Assembly (NCBI GenBank): GCA_022710485.1
Contig: JAKLGU010000010.1
Location: 1 to 64,000, forward strand
Length of the DNA stretch: 64,000 nucleotides
Origin: Gemmatimonadota bacterium
GTDB taxonomy: Bacteria > Gemmatimonadota > Gemmatimonadetes > Gemmatimonadales > GWC2-71-9
Direction: 5' to 3'
Part shown: positions 42,734 through 50,787 of the stretch, piece by piece
Layout: each line of letters opens with the position of its first letter
Position numbering within the stretch: the first letter of the stretch is position 1
Made by a program: the position numbers and the translations under genes
The notes under the pieces: model-generated
Told to the model about the DNA's origin: nothing
The model's database searches: none
Seen by the model: only the letters and a program-made list of their open reading frames with translations

Positions 42734-43258
42734 TCAGTTGCCTGCTGGCGCGGGAGCCGCGGAATCCGCCGGAGCGGCAGCCGGCGCCGGCGGGAGCGGC
42801 ACCGAGGCGTGATCCATGATGTACACCCACTGCCCGTCCCGCTGGGCCTTCACGTCGGAGAAGCGTCCCGGCAGGACGGTCGAGGTGCCGTCGCCGTTCG
42901 GGATGGTCATGGTCCAGGTGCCCCAGCCGAGCACGACGTCCCCGGCCGCGATGTTGTACTTGGTGGGGAACGCGAGCTGCGCGCCAGGCATCGCGGCAAG
43001 CGTGGCCTCCCAGCCTGCCTTCACGCCATCCCAACCGGTGCCGCCCATCCCGTCGAGCCCGATGGAGACGAGCTCCGGGCTGTTCCAGTAGGTCGCCATC
43101 AGCGCGTTGACGTCGCCCGCATTGAAACCCGCCAGGAAGGCGCTGTCCACGGCGTTCGCGGCGGCGACCATCGCGTCGGGGGTGGGGCCCTTGGGGGCAC
43201 AGGCGCCGGCAAGGGCGACAATGGCGAGGGAAGCCAGGACATGGCGTGCGACGCGCAT
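42734..43258 (-). CDS. NTF2/SnoaL-like lipoprotein (DUF4440 type)
   Basis: The 174-residue product has a lipoprotein signal (LASLAIVALAGAC, cysteine about 20) and a DUF4440-like domain: AVDSAFLAGFNAGDVNALMATYW, then AATLAAMPGAQ-like helix, GWGTWTMTIP and a final QWVYIMDHASVPL strand. The C-terminus is a Pro/Ala-rich tail. Ligand unknown; it is the first gene of the membrane-protein and PP-loop cluster, 8 bases from the next. Confidence 0.85.
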   Translation of the reverse strand: MRVARHVLASLAIVALAGACAPKGPTPDAMVAAANAVDSAFLAGFNAGDVNALMATYWNSPELVSIGLDGMGGTGWDGVKAGWEATLAAMPGAQLAFPTKYNIAAGDVVLGWGTWTMTIPNGDGTSTVLPGRFSDVKAQRDGQWVYIMDHASVPLPPAPAAAPADSAAPAPAGN

Positions 43259-43321
43259 AAGCAGGAGCTCCTTGCAGTGTGGGGGGTCGCCGACCTGACG
43301 AAAGCTACACCAGGGCGCCGG

Positions 43322-44578
43322 TTATGGCCGCGAGAACACCGAGCCGTGCGGGGCCGCCGCGCCCGTGGCGCCGTGGGGCCAGTCGGGGCGGTCGAGGCTG
43401 ACGCCCGGGCCCGCGGCCGCGGAGTCCCGGAACGACTCCTCGATCCGCATCTCGGCGGTGCGACGGTCCAGGTCCACCAGGAAAAGGCGGCGCTTGCCGT
43501 CGTTCACGACGAGCCGGCTCCCGCCTTCGTCAAACGCCATCCAGTGCGGCATGAAGGTGGAATCGAACGTCACCCGGCTCACCTCGCCGGGCCGGGCCGG
43601 GTCGGTGACGTCGAGTGCCACCACCGCATGCTCGTCAGGCACCGTCTGCAGCCAGAGCGAGCCCACCAGCACCGGCACGGCGCAGTTCTCCCCGCCGAAG
43701 GCCCGGAGGAACTCCACGCGCGGGCTTGGCCCGTCGATGTCGGTCACGCGGTAGAAGCCGCAGGTGAAGGTGGCGAGCAGCACGGTGCGGCCGTCCGCCA
43801 GCGCGCGCGGTTCGCCCGGGAAGAGGTGGTGATCCTCGGCCTTCGACTTGGCGGGCGCGTCGTGCGCGTGCCCATCACCATCGCTGGTCCTCGGGAGCTC
43901 GATCGTCTGGAGCAGGGAGAGGTCGGACAGTCGCCAGATCTGCAGGTGGGCTCCGTAGTCGGCCAGCATGTCGGTGCTGGTCGAAACGACCCGGTCGATG
44001 TCCGGCAGGACGGCCAGGCTGTAGGGGCGCATCTGGAGGCTGTCGAACGATTCAGACCGGGCGCTGGTGGCACGGATGAACCGACCCTCCCGGTCGAGTT
44101 CGACGAGGCCGCCGGGCGGGATGTTGTCGGGGCCGCGCCCCTGGAAGGTGGCCAGCATGTGGCCGCCGGGCAGCTGGACGAACGAATGCGGGTAGCTGTA
44201 TCCCCCGACCTCGGTGAACGAGCCGAGCAGGCGAGGCTGGTCGGGCCGGGTGAGGTCGAAGCGGAAAGTGCGGCCCGCCTTGAAGCCGTTGGCAAAGAGC
44301 TGGTGGTCGAGCTCCAGCTGGTGTTCGGTGTGGTGCGGGACGGTCGCCCGCGCGCCGACCGGGAGGGTCGAGACCACGCGGGCGTAGGTGGGCGACCCGG
44401 GGCGGACGTCGATCACCGCGAGGAAGTCGCTGTCGAGTGTGTCGGCGTCGCCGGCCCACACGTAGAGATAGGGGGCCGGGGCTGGGGCGGCGGCGCGCTC
44501 CGTCGGGGAGCACGCCACCGCCACCGCCACCGCCAGCGGCCCCAGCCACTGGCCGGGGCCCGCAGTTCGGGCCGTCAC
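43322..44578 (-). CDS. SBP56-like (selenium-binding / methanethiol oxidase-related) beta-propeller lipoprotein
   Basis: The 418-residue product is a seven-bladed propeller with a lipoprotein signal (LAVAVAVAC). The first blades read [21 protein letters not shown] and [20 protein letters not shown], matching selenium-binding protein 56 and methanethiol oxidase, and the His cluster (PHHTEH, GDGHAHD, DHHLFPG) fits a copper or metal site. The family's usual HHSGWN-type motif is changed here, so methanethiol oxidase activity is not assured. Start GTG 44576-44578 overlaps the aquaporin stop (GTGA). Confidence 0.85.
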   Translation of the reverse strand: MTARTAGPGQWLGPLAVAVAVACSPTERAAAPAPAPYLYVWAGDADTLDSDFLAVIDVRPGSPTYARVVSTLPVGARATVPHHTEHQLELDHQLFANGFKAGRTFRFDLTRPDQPRLLGSFTEVGGYSYPHSFVQLPGGHMLATFQGRGPDNIPPGGLVELDREGRFIRATSARSESFDSLQMRPYSLAVLPDIDRVVSTSTDMLADYGAHLQIWRLSDLSLLQTIELPRTSDGDGHAHDAPAKSKAEDHHLFPGEPRALADGRTVLLATFTCGFYRVTDIDGPSPRVEFLRAFGGENCAVPVLVGSLWLQTVPDEHAVVALDVTDPARPGEVSRVTFDSTFMPHWMAFDEGGSRLVVNDGKRRLFLVDLDRRTAEMRIEESFRDSAAAGPGVSLDRPDWPHGATGAAAPHGSVFSRP

Positions 44579-45264
44579 TCCTTCGTGCCGCCGATCGTCT
44601 TGTAGACGGTCGCCCCGAGGAACCCGCCCACGATAGGCGCCACCCAGAAGAGCCACAGCTGTGCCACCGCCCACCCGCCGACGAACACCGCGACGCCCGT
44701 GCTGCGGGCTGGGTTCACGGAGGTGTTGGTCACCGGGATGCTGATCAGGTGGATGAGCGTGAGTCCCAGGCCGATGGCGAGCGGCGCGAACCCCTTCGGC
44801 GCGCGGTCGTCGGTGGCGCCGAGGATGATGATGAGGAACATCATCGTCATGACCACTTCGGTGACGAGGGCCGACACCAGCGAATACCCGCCCGGGGAGT
44901 GATCGCCGTAGCCGTTGGAGGCGAAGCCGGCCGAAACGTCGAACCCGGCCTGTCCACTCGCGATAACGTACAGCACGCCGCCGGCGACGATGGCGCCGGC
45001 GACCTGTGCCACGATGTAGGGCAGCAGCTTGTTCGACGGGAACCGGCCGCCGGCCCAGAGGCCGACGGATACCGCGGGATTCAGGTGGCAGCCGGAGATG
45101 TGCCCGATCGCGTAGGCCATGGTCAGGACCGTCAGGCCGAAGGCGAACGACACGCCGAGAAGCCCGATGCCGACGTCGGGAAAGGCGGCGGCCAGGACGG
45201 CGCTCCCGCACCCGCCAAGCACGAGCCAGAAGGTCCCGAAGAACTCGGCCATATACGCTTTCAT
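44575..45264 (-). CDS. aqpZ: Aquaporin Z
   Basis: The 229-residue water channel has six helices and two half-helices with the NPA motifs (LNPAVS, residues 61-66, and VNPARS about 180-185). Selectivity-filter residues fit AqpZ: Phe in AFG, His in LIHLISIP, Thr in TNTSVNPAR, and Arg. It should conduct water across the inner membrane. The GGAGG site lies five bases before the ATG. Its stop overlaps the GTG of the SBP56-like gene. Confidence 0.95.
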   Translation of the reverse strand: MKAYMAEFFGTFWLVLGGCGSAVLAAAFPDVGIGLLGVSFAFGLTVLTMAYAIGHISGCHLNPAVSVGLWAGGRFPSNKLLPYIVAQVAGAIVAGGVLYVIASGQAGFDVSAGFASNGYGDHSPGGYSLVSALVTEVVMTMMFLIIILGATDDRAPKGFAPLAIGLGLTLIHLISIPVTNTSVNPARSTGVAVFVGGWAVAQLWLFWVAPIVGGFLGATVYKTIGGTKE

Positions 45265-45342
45265 GCGTTCCTCCGTACGAGTGGGGGTGTCGGGGAGCAC
45301 GGGCACAGCGTTGGGGAAGTAACGGTCCGGCGAGCCGTCCCG

Positions 45343-46185
45343 CTAGGGGGCGGTCGCTGCGGCCGGACGCGGGTAGCGGAGGGCGGAGGCCAGCGCCGAC
45401 GGACCCACGGCGCGGAAGATCGTCGCGTGGGTAAGGTCGGGCCGGGGCGTGTACTGCCATGCGAGCCCCGGCGGCGAGAGGGCCTCGAGCAGCGCCGCGA
45501 TTCGCGCCGTGCCCTCGGCGATTTCCTTCACGTTCGACGTGGCCAGGAAGAGACTGCGGGGTGCGGCGGGCATCGCCGCAAGTCGGGCGGGGGCCGAGTC
45601 CACGGCAGCGGTGTCGTTCCACCAGACACTCGGGTCGAGTGCGACGTAATGGCGGAAGAGGGCCGGCTCGTCGAGGAAGGTCTCCAGGACGAACAACCCG
45701 GCGAGCGACTCGCCCACGATCGCCCGTTCGTCGGTGACACGGTAGCGCGCCTCGACCGCCGGGATGAGTTCGTCTCGTATGAACCGCCGGAACGCGGCCG
45801 AGCCGCCCACCACGGGCGCGATGGCGCTGTCGGAAGCCACCCGCGTGGGGCCGGTCAGGTCGCGACGGCGCTGGGTGTTCGGGACCCCGACGACGAGGAC
45901 CGGACGGATGGCCCCGAGCGCGATCAGCGAGTCCACGGTGTTGACGACGTGCGGGAAGTCTTCGTCGATGCCGCCGTCCGGCATGTACAGCACCGGGAAG
46001 CGCGCCGCCCGCGCCTCGTGGTAGCCCGGCGGCGTGTACACGTTGATCGGCCTGGTCTCACCCAGCGCCCGGGACGCGACGGTGAAGGTGTCGTGCACGG
46101 GCACCGGGTCCGCCGGCGGCGAGCTCTGCGCGGCGAGAGGGGCGGCGAGCAGACTGAGTGCGGCAAGCGCGTCGAGCCTCGACAT
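45343..46185 (-). CDS. Secreted esterase (esterase D/IroE-like alpha/beta hydrolase)
   Basis: The 280-residue product has a signal peptide (ALAALSLLAAPLAAQ) and a putative-esterase fold: RPINVYTPPGYHEA, PVLYMPDGGIDEDFPHVV, LVVGVPNTQRRRDL and the nucleophile GESLAGLFVLE (Ser near 154), with His near the C-terminus (LTHATIF). This is the enterobactin-esterase IroE/Fes-like group; the actual ester is unknown. It is nine bases downstream of the SMP-30-like gene. Confidence 0.88.
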   Translation of the reverse strand: MSRLDALAALSLLAAPLAAQSSPPADPVPVHDTFTVASRALGETRPINVYTPPGYHEARAARFPVLYMPDGGIDEDFPHVVNTVDSLIALGAIRPVLVVGVPNTQRRRDLTGPTRVASDSAIAPVVGGSAAFRRFIRDELIPAVEARYRVTDERAIVGESLAGLFVLETFLDEPALFRHYVALDPSVWWNDTAAVDSAPARLAAMPAAPRSLFLATSNVKEIAEGTARIAALLEALSPPGLAWQYTPRPDLTHATIFRAVGPSALASALRYPRPAAATAP

Positions 46186-46193
46186 TGGTTCCC

Positions 46194-47267
46194 TCAGCGC
46201 GCCAGGCGGATCAGGGCGTCACCGAGCCCCGTGATGTACACCGGCCCGTTCCCCGGACCCACGATCACGCCCGTCAGGATGCCCGGCAGGGGAGTCCAGA
46301 GCGCCGGGGTGATCAGGTCCATGCGGGCGGCTCCCGCCTCCCCGCGACGGAGGAATTCCGTGAGCAACGCCGCCTGTTCGGGGGTCTGCGAGCGGAACAC
46401 GGTCTGTCGCTCGCCCGTCGTCGTGTTCACCACCACCACCTCGTTGCTCAGCGGCGCGACCACCCAGAGATGCCCCTCGCCGTCGAGCTCCACGTTGTCG
46501 GCGGCGATGTCGGCGAAGACCGACCGGTCGCTCACCGTCCCGGCGTCGAGGTCGATCCGGAACCGCAGCACGCGGTTCCCGATCGTCTCCCCGAGGTACA
46601 GGCGGCCCGCCTGCTCATCGATCACCACGCCGTTCGCGAAGAGGAGCGAGTCCACGACGACCTCCGCCGTGTCCGCCAGCCGACCGTCGCTTGACGCGAG
46701 CCGGAACAGCGCTCCGTCCGGCATGGGGACGTCCACCGCCGCCCACATCCGCGCCTCGTCCGTGTTCGCGGTGCTCTGGGTGAACCAGATCGCCCCGCGG
46801 GAATCACGCACCGCCGTATTGACGCCGTAGGGGTGCCGGTAAACCACCTCGGCGGCTCCGGTCGCGACATTCACCCGGTAGATCTCGCCGTAGTAACTAT
46901 CGGTCAGGAGCACGTGGGCGCCATCCGGCTCGAGCGAGAGGCCGTTGGCCCCCCCGTTGTGGTCCGGGGGGCGGTGCACATAACCCGCGCCGGCCAGGTC
47001 GCCGAAGGGCGCGCTGCGCCCGTCAGTCTCCACGACGCGGAGCCCGTGGACCTGATCGGTGACGATCAGCCGGCCGTCGGGCAGTGCGACGCCATCCTCC
47101 GGCAGGACCAGCGAACGGTCGGCGGGGTAGAGCATCGCGGGATCGTAGGACCAGGTGGGGAGCGGCGTCGTGTCGCCGGGGTCCTTGCTGCAGGCGATGA
47201 TGAGCATGGCGCACACGGCGGGAAGGGCCCGTCGCGCCGACGTCCGCCACGGTCGAGAAAGCGTCAT
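46194..47267 (-). CDS. SMP-30/gluconolactonase-like beta-propeller lipoprotein
   Basis: The 357-residue product has a lipoprotein signal (LPAVCAMLIIAC, cysteine about 26) and a six-bladed SMP-30/gluconolaconase propeller: ALPDGRLIVTDQVHGLRVV, HNGGANGLSLEPDGAHVLLTD and FANGVVIDEQAGRLYLGET (each the start of a blade; shown in part), with acidic residues at metal-ligand positions. Lactonase or esterase activity toward sugars is possible but not proven. Confidence 0.88.
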   Translation of the reverse strand: MTLSRPWRTSARRALPAVCAMLIIACSKDPGDTTPLPTWSYDPAMLYPADRSLVLPEDGVALPDGRLIVTDQVHGLRVVETDGRSAPFGDLAGAGYVHRPPDHNGGANGLSLEPDGAHVLLTDSYYGEIYRVNVATGAAEVVYRHPYGVNTAVRDSRGAIWFTQSTANTDEARMWAAVDVPMPDGALFRLASSDGRLADTAEVVVDSLLFANGVVIDEQAGRLYLGETIGNRVLRFRIDLDAGTVSDRSVFADIAADNVELDGEGHLWVVAPLSNEVVVVNTTTGERQTVFRSQTPEQAALLTEFLRRGEAGAARMDLITPALWTPLPGILTGVIVGPGNGPVYITGLGDALIRLAR

Positions 47268-47279
47268 GGGGTTCCCTGC

Positions 47280-47729
47280 CTATTGCGGTTTGGGCGGCGC
47301 GAAGTGGAGGGTGCCGGTCGCGGCGCGGATTTCCAGGAGGAACGAGAGCAGCCCGCCCACGAACGCCGCGAGCGCCGCGGTGAAGAGCAGGACGATCAGC
47401 CGCGAGAGGTCCTGGCCGAGCGCGACCCCGGCGAAGAGGGAGACGATGACCAGGCAGATCAGGAGCGCGCACGACGTCGAGAGAGTGATGGCCCGGTGAA
47501 TCAGGCGCGCCCGCCGGGAGAGCACCGTGAGCTCCGCGCGGGCTTCGGCGACGGCCGCTGCCGGCAGCTCCGGGAGGGTCCGCTCGAGCGTTCGGGCGCG
47601 ATCGATGATCCGCGCCAGACGGTTGGTGAGCACGCCCAGCATGGTCCCGACGCCGGTGAGCAGGAACACCGGCGCGACGGCGAGTTGGATGCTGTGGGCG
47701 ACGTCGGTGATGCCGGATGCGGTCTGCAT
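47280..47729 (-). CDS. DUF2721 membrane protein
   Basis: The 149-residue product has the DUF2721 plan: a first helix with IQLAVAPVFLLTGVGTMLGVLTNRLARIIDRAR (about 14-46, shown in part), the sequence ELTVLSRRARLIHRAITLST in the middle and two helices at 83-102 and 110-131. Function unknown. Start ATG 47727-47729 has a GAGGGGAG ribosome binding site. Confidence 0.88.
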   Translation of the reverse strand: MQTASGITDVAHSIQLAVAPVFLLTGVGTMLGVLTNRLARIIDRARTLERTLPELPAAAVAEARAELTVLSRRARLIHRAITLSTSCALLICLVIVSLFAGVALGQDLSRLIVLLFTAALAAFVGGLLSFLLEIRAATGTLHFAPPKPQ

Positions 47730-47819
47730 GACTCCCCTCGACACGGCTTCGAAGTGCCGGTGTCAAGGTACTTCCGGAAAATGGGGAGCGTCAGCCCCCC
47801 GGCGGGGCGAGCCGTCGGC

Positions 47820-48179
47820 TCAGTGTGGCTCGCGGCGTTCCGGACTTGCCCGCCGCGGATCTCCCTGCGCCAGCATCCGCTCCGCGAAATCCAGCCGCTC
47901 CTGCGTCTCCCCGAGTTCCCGTCGCAGTTGGTCCAGCTCATTCTCGACCGACCCCAGCCGTTCCGGCTCGGCCTCCAGCGCCTCGAGCCGGGCGTGCATT
48001 TCGCCCGCACCGGTGCGCTGGCGGAGTCGCTGGGCCCACAGCCCGAACGCCACGGCGAGCGCGCCGTGCAGCGTGGCGTGCGCCGGCTCACCAGGCGCGG
48101 CCGCGAACCAGACGGCGGCGACGTTGACGGCGCTGAGCACGGCGGCGATCGGGTACCAGATGGCGGGCTTGAAGGTCAT
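47820..48179 (-). CDS. Two-helix membrane protein with C-terminal coiled coil (ERLDFAERMLAQ motif)
   Basis: The 119-residue product joins two pieces seen elsewhere here. Residues 1-55 match the 59-residue protein at 3050-3229 (IWYPIAAVLSAVNVAAVWFAA, EPAHATLHGALAVAF). Residues 60-110 form a charged coiled coil ending in ETQERLDFAERMLAQGD, matching proteins at 6083-6367 and 22062-22328. Function unknown. It overlaps the next upstream gene by four bases (48176-48179). Confidence 0.8.
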   Translation of the reverse strand: MTFKPAIWYPIAAVLSAVNVAAVWFAAAPGEPAHATLHGALAVAFGLWAQRLRQRTGAGEMHARLEALEAEPERLGSVENELDQLRRELGETQERLDFAERMLAQGDPRRASPERREPH

Positions 48180-48364
48180 GGTCGGTTCCTTCGGTAGCTC
48201 AGTGCCACCGCCACGAGGAGGAATACCACGCCCCCGACCGCGAGGGCGACGCGGCCCTCGGCGATGGCGGCGCCGATCGCGATCACGGCGGCAACCGCGA
48301 CGAGCCAGCGGAAGACGCCGGACAGGCCGATCGAGCGGGTGAGCGGAGTGTTTGGTCGGGCCAT
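48176..48364 (-). CDS. Small two-helix membrane protein
   Basis: The 62-residue product has two hydrophobic helices (about 17-34 and 38-55) and basic ends. No family recognised. Its stop overlaps the coiled-coil gene start (ATGA), and it begins 9 bases after the cupin gene's stop, so it sits within the same operon. Confidence 0.65.
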   Translation of the reverse strand: MARPNTPLTRSIGLSGVFRWLVAVAAVIAIGAAIAEGRVALAVGGVVFLLVAVALSYRRNRP

Positions 48365-48373
48365 CGCGCCCCC

Positions 48374-48970
48374 CTATACGGATTCAGCGGGGAAGTGTTT
48401 CTCCGGCGCGCCGGTGCAACGCGCGGGGCACCCGGGCCAGTCCGTCCCACGATAGCGCCCCAGGAGCGTGCCCAGCGCCACCACCAGCGGGAAGAGGACG
48501 GCCTGGACCGCGCGAGGCATGAGCAGGACGGCCTGCGTCCGGCGATGGCGCAGGGACAGGTGCGCGATATAGAACAACGATGGCCGGCCGGCGGGGCTCG
48601 CGTTCATCACCTCGAAGACGGCCTGGAGATATTGGTCCAGGTCCTCGACCGGACGCGCGCGTCCCACGAACGCCAGCTCCGTGTCGCCCTCGTTCCACCA
48701 CCGATGAGGTATCCCGCGCGGGAGCTGTACCGACTGACCGGGTCCCGCATCCACGCGCCGGCCTCCCACGACGGCGGACAGCGTGCCAGCCCTTACCAAT
48801 CCCTCCTCGTCCTCCAGAAAATGAATGTGGAGCGGGGGGCCCATGCTGTGCGCGGGAAGACTGCCCCGGATTTCGAGCAGCGGCACTCCGTCCTCCCGGT
48901 AGCGCCGAAGCTCGAGCACCTCGCCGGTGTGTCGGTGCTCCAGTCGGAGCGTGGCGGCGGGCAGTGTCAT
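48374..48970 (-). CDS. Cupin protein with C-terminal membrane segment
   Basis: The 198-residue product has an N-terminal cupin: metal-ligand histidines in PPLHIHFLEDEEG (about 46-58), then LPRGIPHRWWNEGDTELAF, followed by a helical segment and two C-terminal hydrophobic stretches (LFYIAHLSL and AVQAVLFPLVVALGTLLG), then a Cys-containing tail (CPARC). The layout cupin plus membrane tail recurs in the protein at 54213-54740. Ligand unknown. Confidence 0.82.
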   Translation of the reverse strand: MTLPAATLRLEHRHTGEVLELRRYREDGVPLLEIRGSLPAHSMGPPLHIHFLEDEEGLVRAGTLSAVVGGRRVDAGPGQSVQLPRGIPHRWWNEGDTELAFVGRARPVEDLDQYLQAVFEVMNASPAGRPSLFYIAHLSLRHRRTQAVLLMPRAVQAVLFPLVVALGTLLGRYRGTDWPGCPARCTGAPEKHFPAESV

Positions 48971-48991
48971 GGTCTGTCTCCTCGAGCTGGG

Positions 48992-49483
48992 CTACGGCAC
49001 GGCATGCATCAGGCGCTTCACGACCCACAGCGTGAGCACGGCGCCGCCGACCATCATGCCGATGCAGAGCACGACGAGCGCAACGGCGACGCCGAGGACG
49101 AAGAACCGATCTGCTCGCTTCGCGTGCGCCGGCGCGGCAATGTGCCGCTCCAGCAGCGCGAGGTTCCGCAGGTTCGCCTTCCACGCGGCGTCGAAGAGGT
49201 CGCCGAGGACGGGGACGGCGCCGAGCAGGGCGTCGAGCGCCACGTTGGCGGCCATCCGGACGAGCGCAAACCGCGTGATGTCGCGGCGGACCGCCTCCAC
49301 CAGGATCGCGGCCGCGAGGACCGCTCCCGCCGCGTCGCCGACGCCCGGCACCAGCCCGAGGATCGGGTCCAGCCCGATGCGACGCTGGGTGCCCGGAATC
49401 CGGAGCCCCTCGTCCATCCAGTAGGTCAGTCGCCGGAGGTGTCCGAGGCTGGCCAGGCCGCTTGCTGATTCGGTCAGAAGCAC
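48992..49483 (-). CDS. DUF4112 membrane protein
   Basis: The 163-residue product matches DUF4112: RLTYWMDEGLRIPGTQRRIGLDPILGLVPGVGDAAG near the start (shown in part), the charged VRRDITRFALVRMAANVALDALLG, and FDAAWKANLRNLALLERHI, with C-terminal hydrophobic helices (129-150). Function unknown. It starts at an ATG 49481-49483 within the gap following the GNAT gene. Confidence 0.88.
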   Translation of the reverse strand: MLLTESASGLASLGHLRRLTYWMDEGLRIPGTQRRIGLDPILGLVPGVGDAAGAVLAAAILVEAVRRDITRFALVRMAANVALDALLGAVPVLGDLFDAAWKANLRNLALLERHIAAPAHAKRADRFFVLGVAVALVVLCIGMMVGGAVLTLWVVKRLMHAVP

Positions 49484-49544
49484 CCGCCTTCTGGTTCTTC
49501 CCAGCCTCGGGATCCCTGGAGCTCTCGCGCCTCCACCGCGACGC

Positions 49545-49640
49545 TCACGGCTGCTTCTTGTTCGAGCGGGCCATCACGAAGCGGGCACCGAGAAGGAGCA
49601 CGACGAAAACGCCGATGAACATGGCCACGCGAAGCCCCAT
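49545..49640 (-). CDS. 31-residue single-helix membrane peptide
   Basis: A short frame with ATG at 49638-49640 and GGGAGG placed five bases upstream encodes a 31-residue peptide: one hydrophobic helix (AMFIGVFVVLLLGARFVM, residues 6-23) and a basic end, SNKKQP. The good ribosome binding site and single-helix plan support it as real. It sits between the DUF4112 gene and the GNAT gene on the same strand. Function unknown. Confidence 0.55.
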   Translation of the reverse strand: MGLRVAMFIGVFVVLLLGARFVMARSNKKQP

Positions 49641-49710
49641 GGAACCTCCCAAGTTAGAGTCGACGGCTCAACTTTGGTCCTGGGGCGCGAGCCCGCAAGG
49701 GGCGATCGGA

Positions 49711-50178
49711 TCAGAGCCGCACCTCCATGTATACGTCGGCCCGTGCGTACTCGGACGGGGTCGGTCGGGTCGCATGCACGAAGCCGAGCCGCTCGTAGAG
49801 GCGAATCGCGTTGACCAGGGCGCTGTTCGTCTCCAGATAGACGAGGGACGCCCCTTCGGCGCGGGCAAACTCGATGACTGCCCGGCCGAGTCGCTCGCCG
49901 AGGCCCTGCCCCTGGTGGGACGGGCTCACGGCCATCTTGCCCAGCTCGAAGGTGGTGGGCGACACCCGGATGGCCGCGGCGGTGCCGACCGCCCGCTTCT
50001 CGTCCATCGCGAAGAAAATCTGTCCGCCAGTCGCGATGATGGATGCCTCGGGATGTCTGAGGAGGTGCACGTCGGCGTCTTCGAGGCGGAAGAGCTGCTC
50101 GATCCAGGCCCGGTTGAGTTCGGCGAACGCCGAGCCCAGGTCGGGGCGGAACGGGATGATGGAGACGGGCGTCGGCAT
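49711..50178 (-). CDS. GNAT-family N-acetyltransferase
   Basis: The 155-residue enzyme has a GNAT fold: FRPDLGSAFAELNRAWIEQL, FELGKMAVSPSHQGQGLG (about 77-94) as the acetyl-CoA loop, AVIEFARAEGASLVYLETN and the C-terminal NAIRLYERLGFVHATR. Substrate unknown. It is divergent from the NTF2-like gene at 50289 with a 110-base gap. Confidence 0.92.
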   Translation of the reverse strand: MPTPVSIIPFRPDLGSAFAELNRAWIEQLFRLEDADVHLLRHPEASIIATGGQIFFAMDEKRAVGTAAAIRVSPTTFELGKMAVSPSHQGQGLGERLGRAVIEFARAEGASLVYLETNSALVNAIRLYERLGFVHATRPTPSEYARADVYMEVRL

Positions 50179-50288
50179 GCTCGGCCCTTATGAGGACAGG
50201 AGAAAGGCCTGTAGTGCGCGAGCTCACTCCAGCGGCGTGCGCGTGACTATCTTGGCAATATACGGTCCTACACGACAGGAGGATTCGC

Positions 50289-50762
50289 ATGCCCCGACTT
50301 CGCCCGACCCTGGCCCTGATGCTCGCGACGGTGGCGTCGCCCCTCGCCGCCCAGGTGTACGGCCCGCAGCCGGACACTGCCACCCAGCGTGAGATCCTCG
50401 CGCTCCGGGAGACGGCGTGGCGATCGTGGTTCGCCAACGACCGGGCGGCCTTCCAGCGGGTCGTCCCGGACGAGCTCGTGGCGCTGGGCTGGGGAGGTGG
50501 GCCGTGGGAAGACCGCACGCAGACCCTGGCACAGATGGAGGAGTTCGCGAAGAGCGGGAATACGCTGGCGACGCTCGAGTTTCCGCGGACTGTTTTCCAG
50601 CGGTACGGGGACGTGGTGATCCTCTACACGAGTTTCCGTGTCGTGGTCAAGAATGCCGCGGGCAACCTGCAGGAAACCTCCGGTCGTGGCACCGAGGTGT
50701 TTGTGCATCGCGGCGGGCGCTGGGTGCACACCGGCTGGCACCTCGACACCGTGGGTGACTGA
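50289..50762 (+). CDS. Secreted NTF2/SnoaL-like protein (DUF4440 type)
   Basis: The 157-residue product has a signal peptide (LRPTLALMLATVASPLAAQ) and the DUF4440 pattern: EILALRETAWRSWFANDRAAFQRVVPDE (shown in part), LATLEFPRTVFQRYGDVVIL and a final RWVHTGWHLDTV strand. AGGAGG stands just before the ATG. Ligand unknown. It precedes the AraC-type regulator by 25 bases on the same strand. Confidence 0.85.
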   Translation: MPRLRPTLALMLATVASPLAAQVYGPQPDTATQREILALRETAWRSWFANDRAAFQRVVPDELVALGWGGGPWEDRTQTLAQMEEFAKSGNTLATLEFPRTVFQRYGDVVILYTSFRVVVKNAAGNLQETSGRGTEVFVHRGGRWVHTGWHLDTVGD

Positions 50763-50787
50763 GCGCCCCATGCACGGAGGACTTGTC

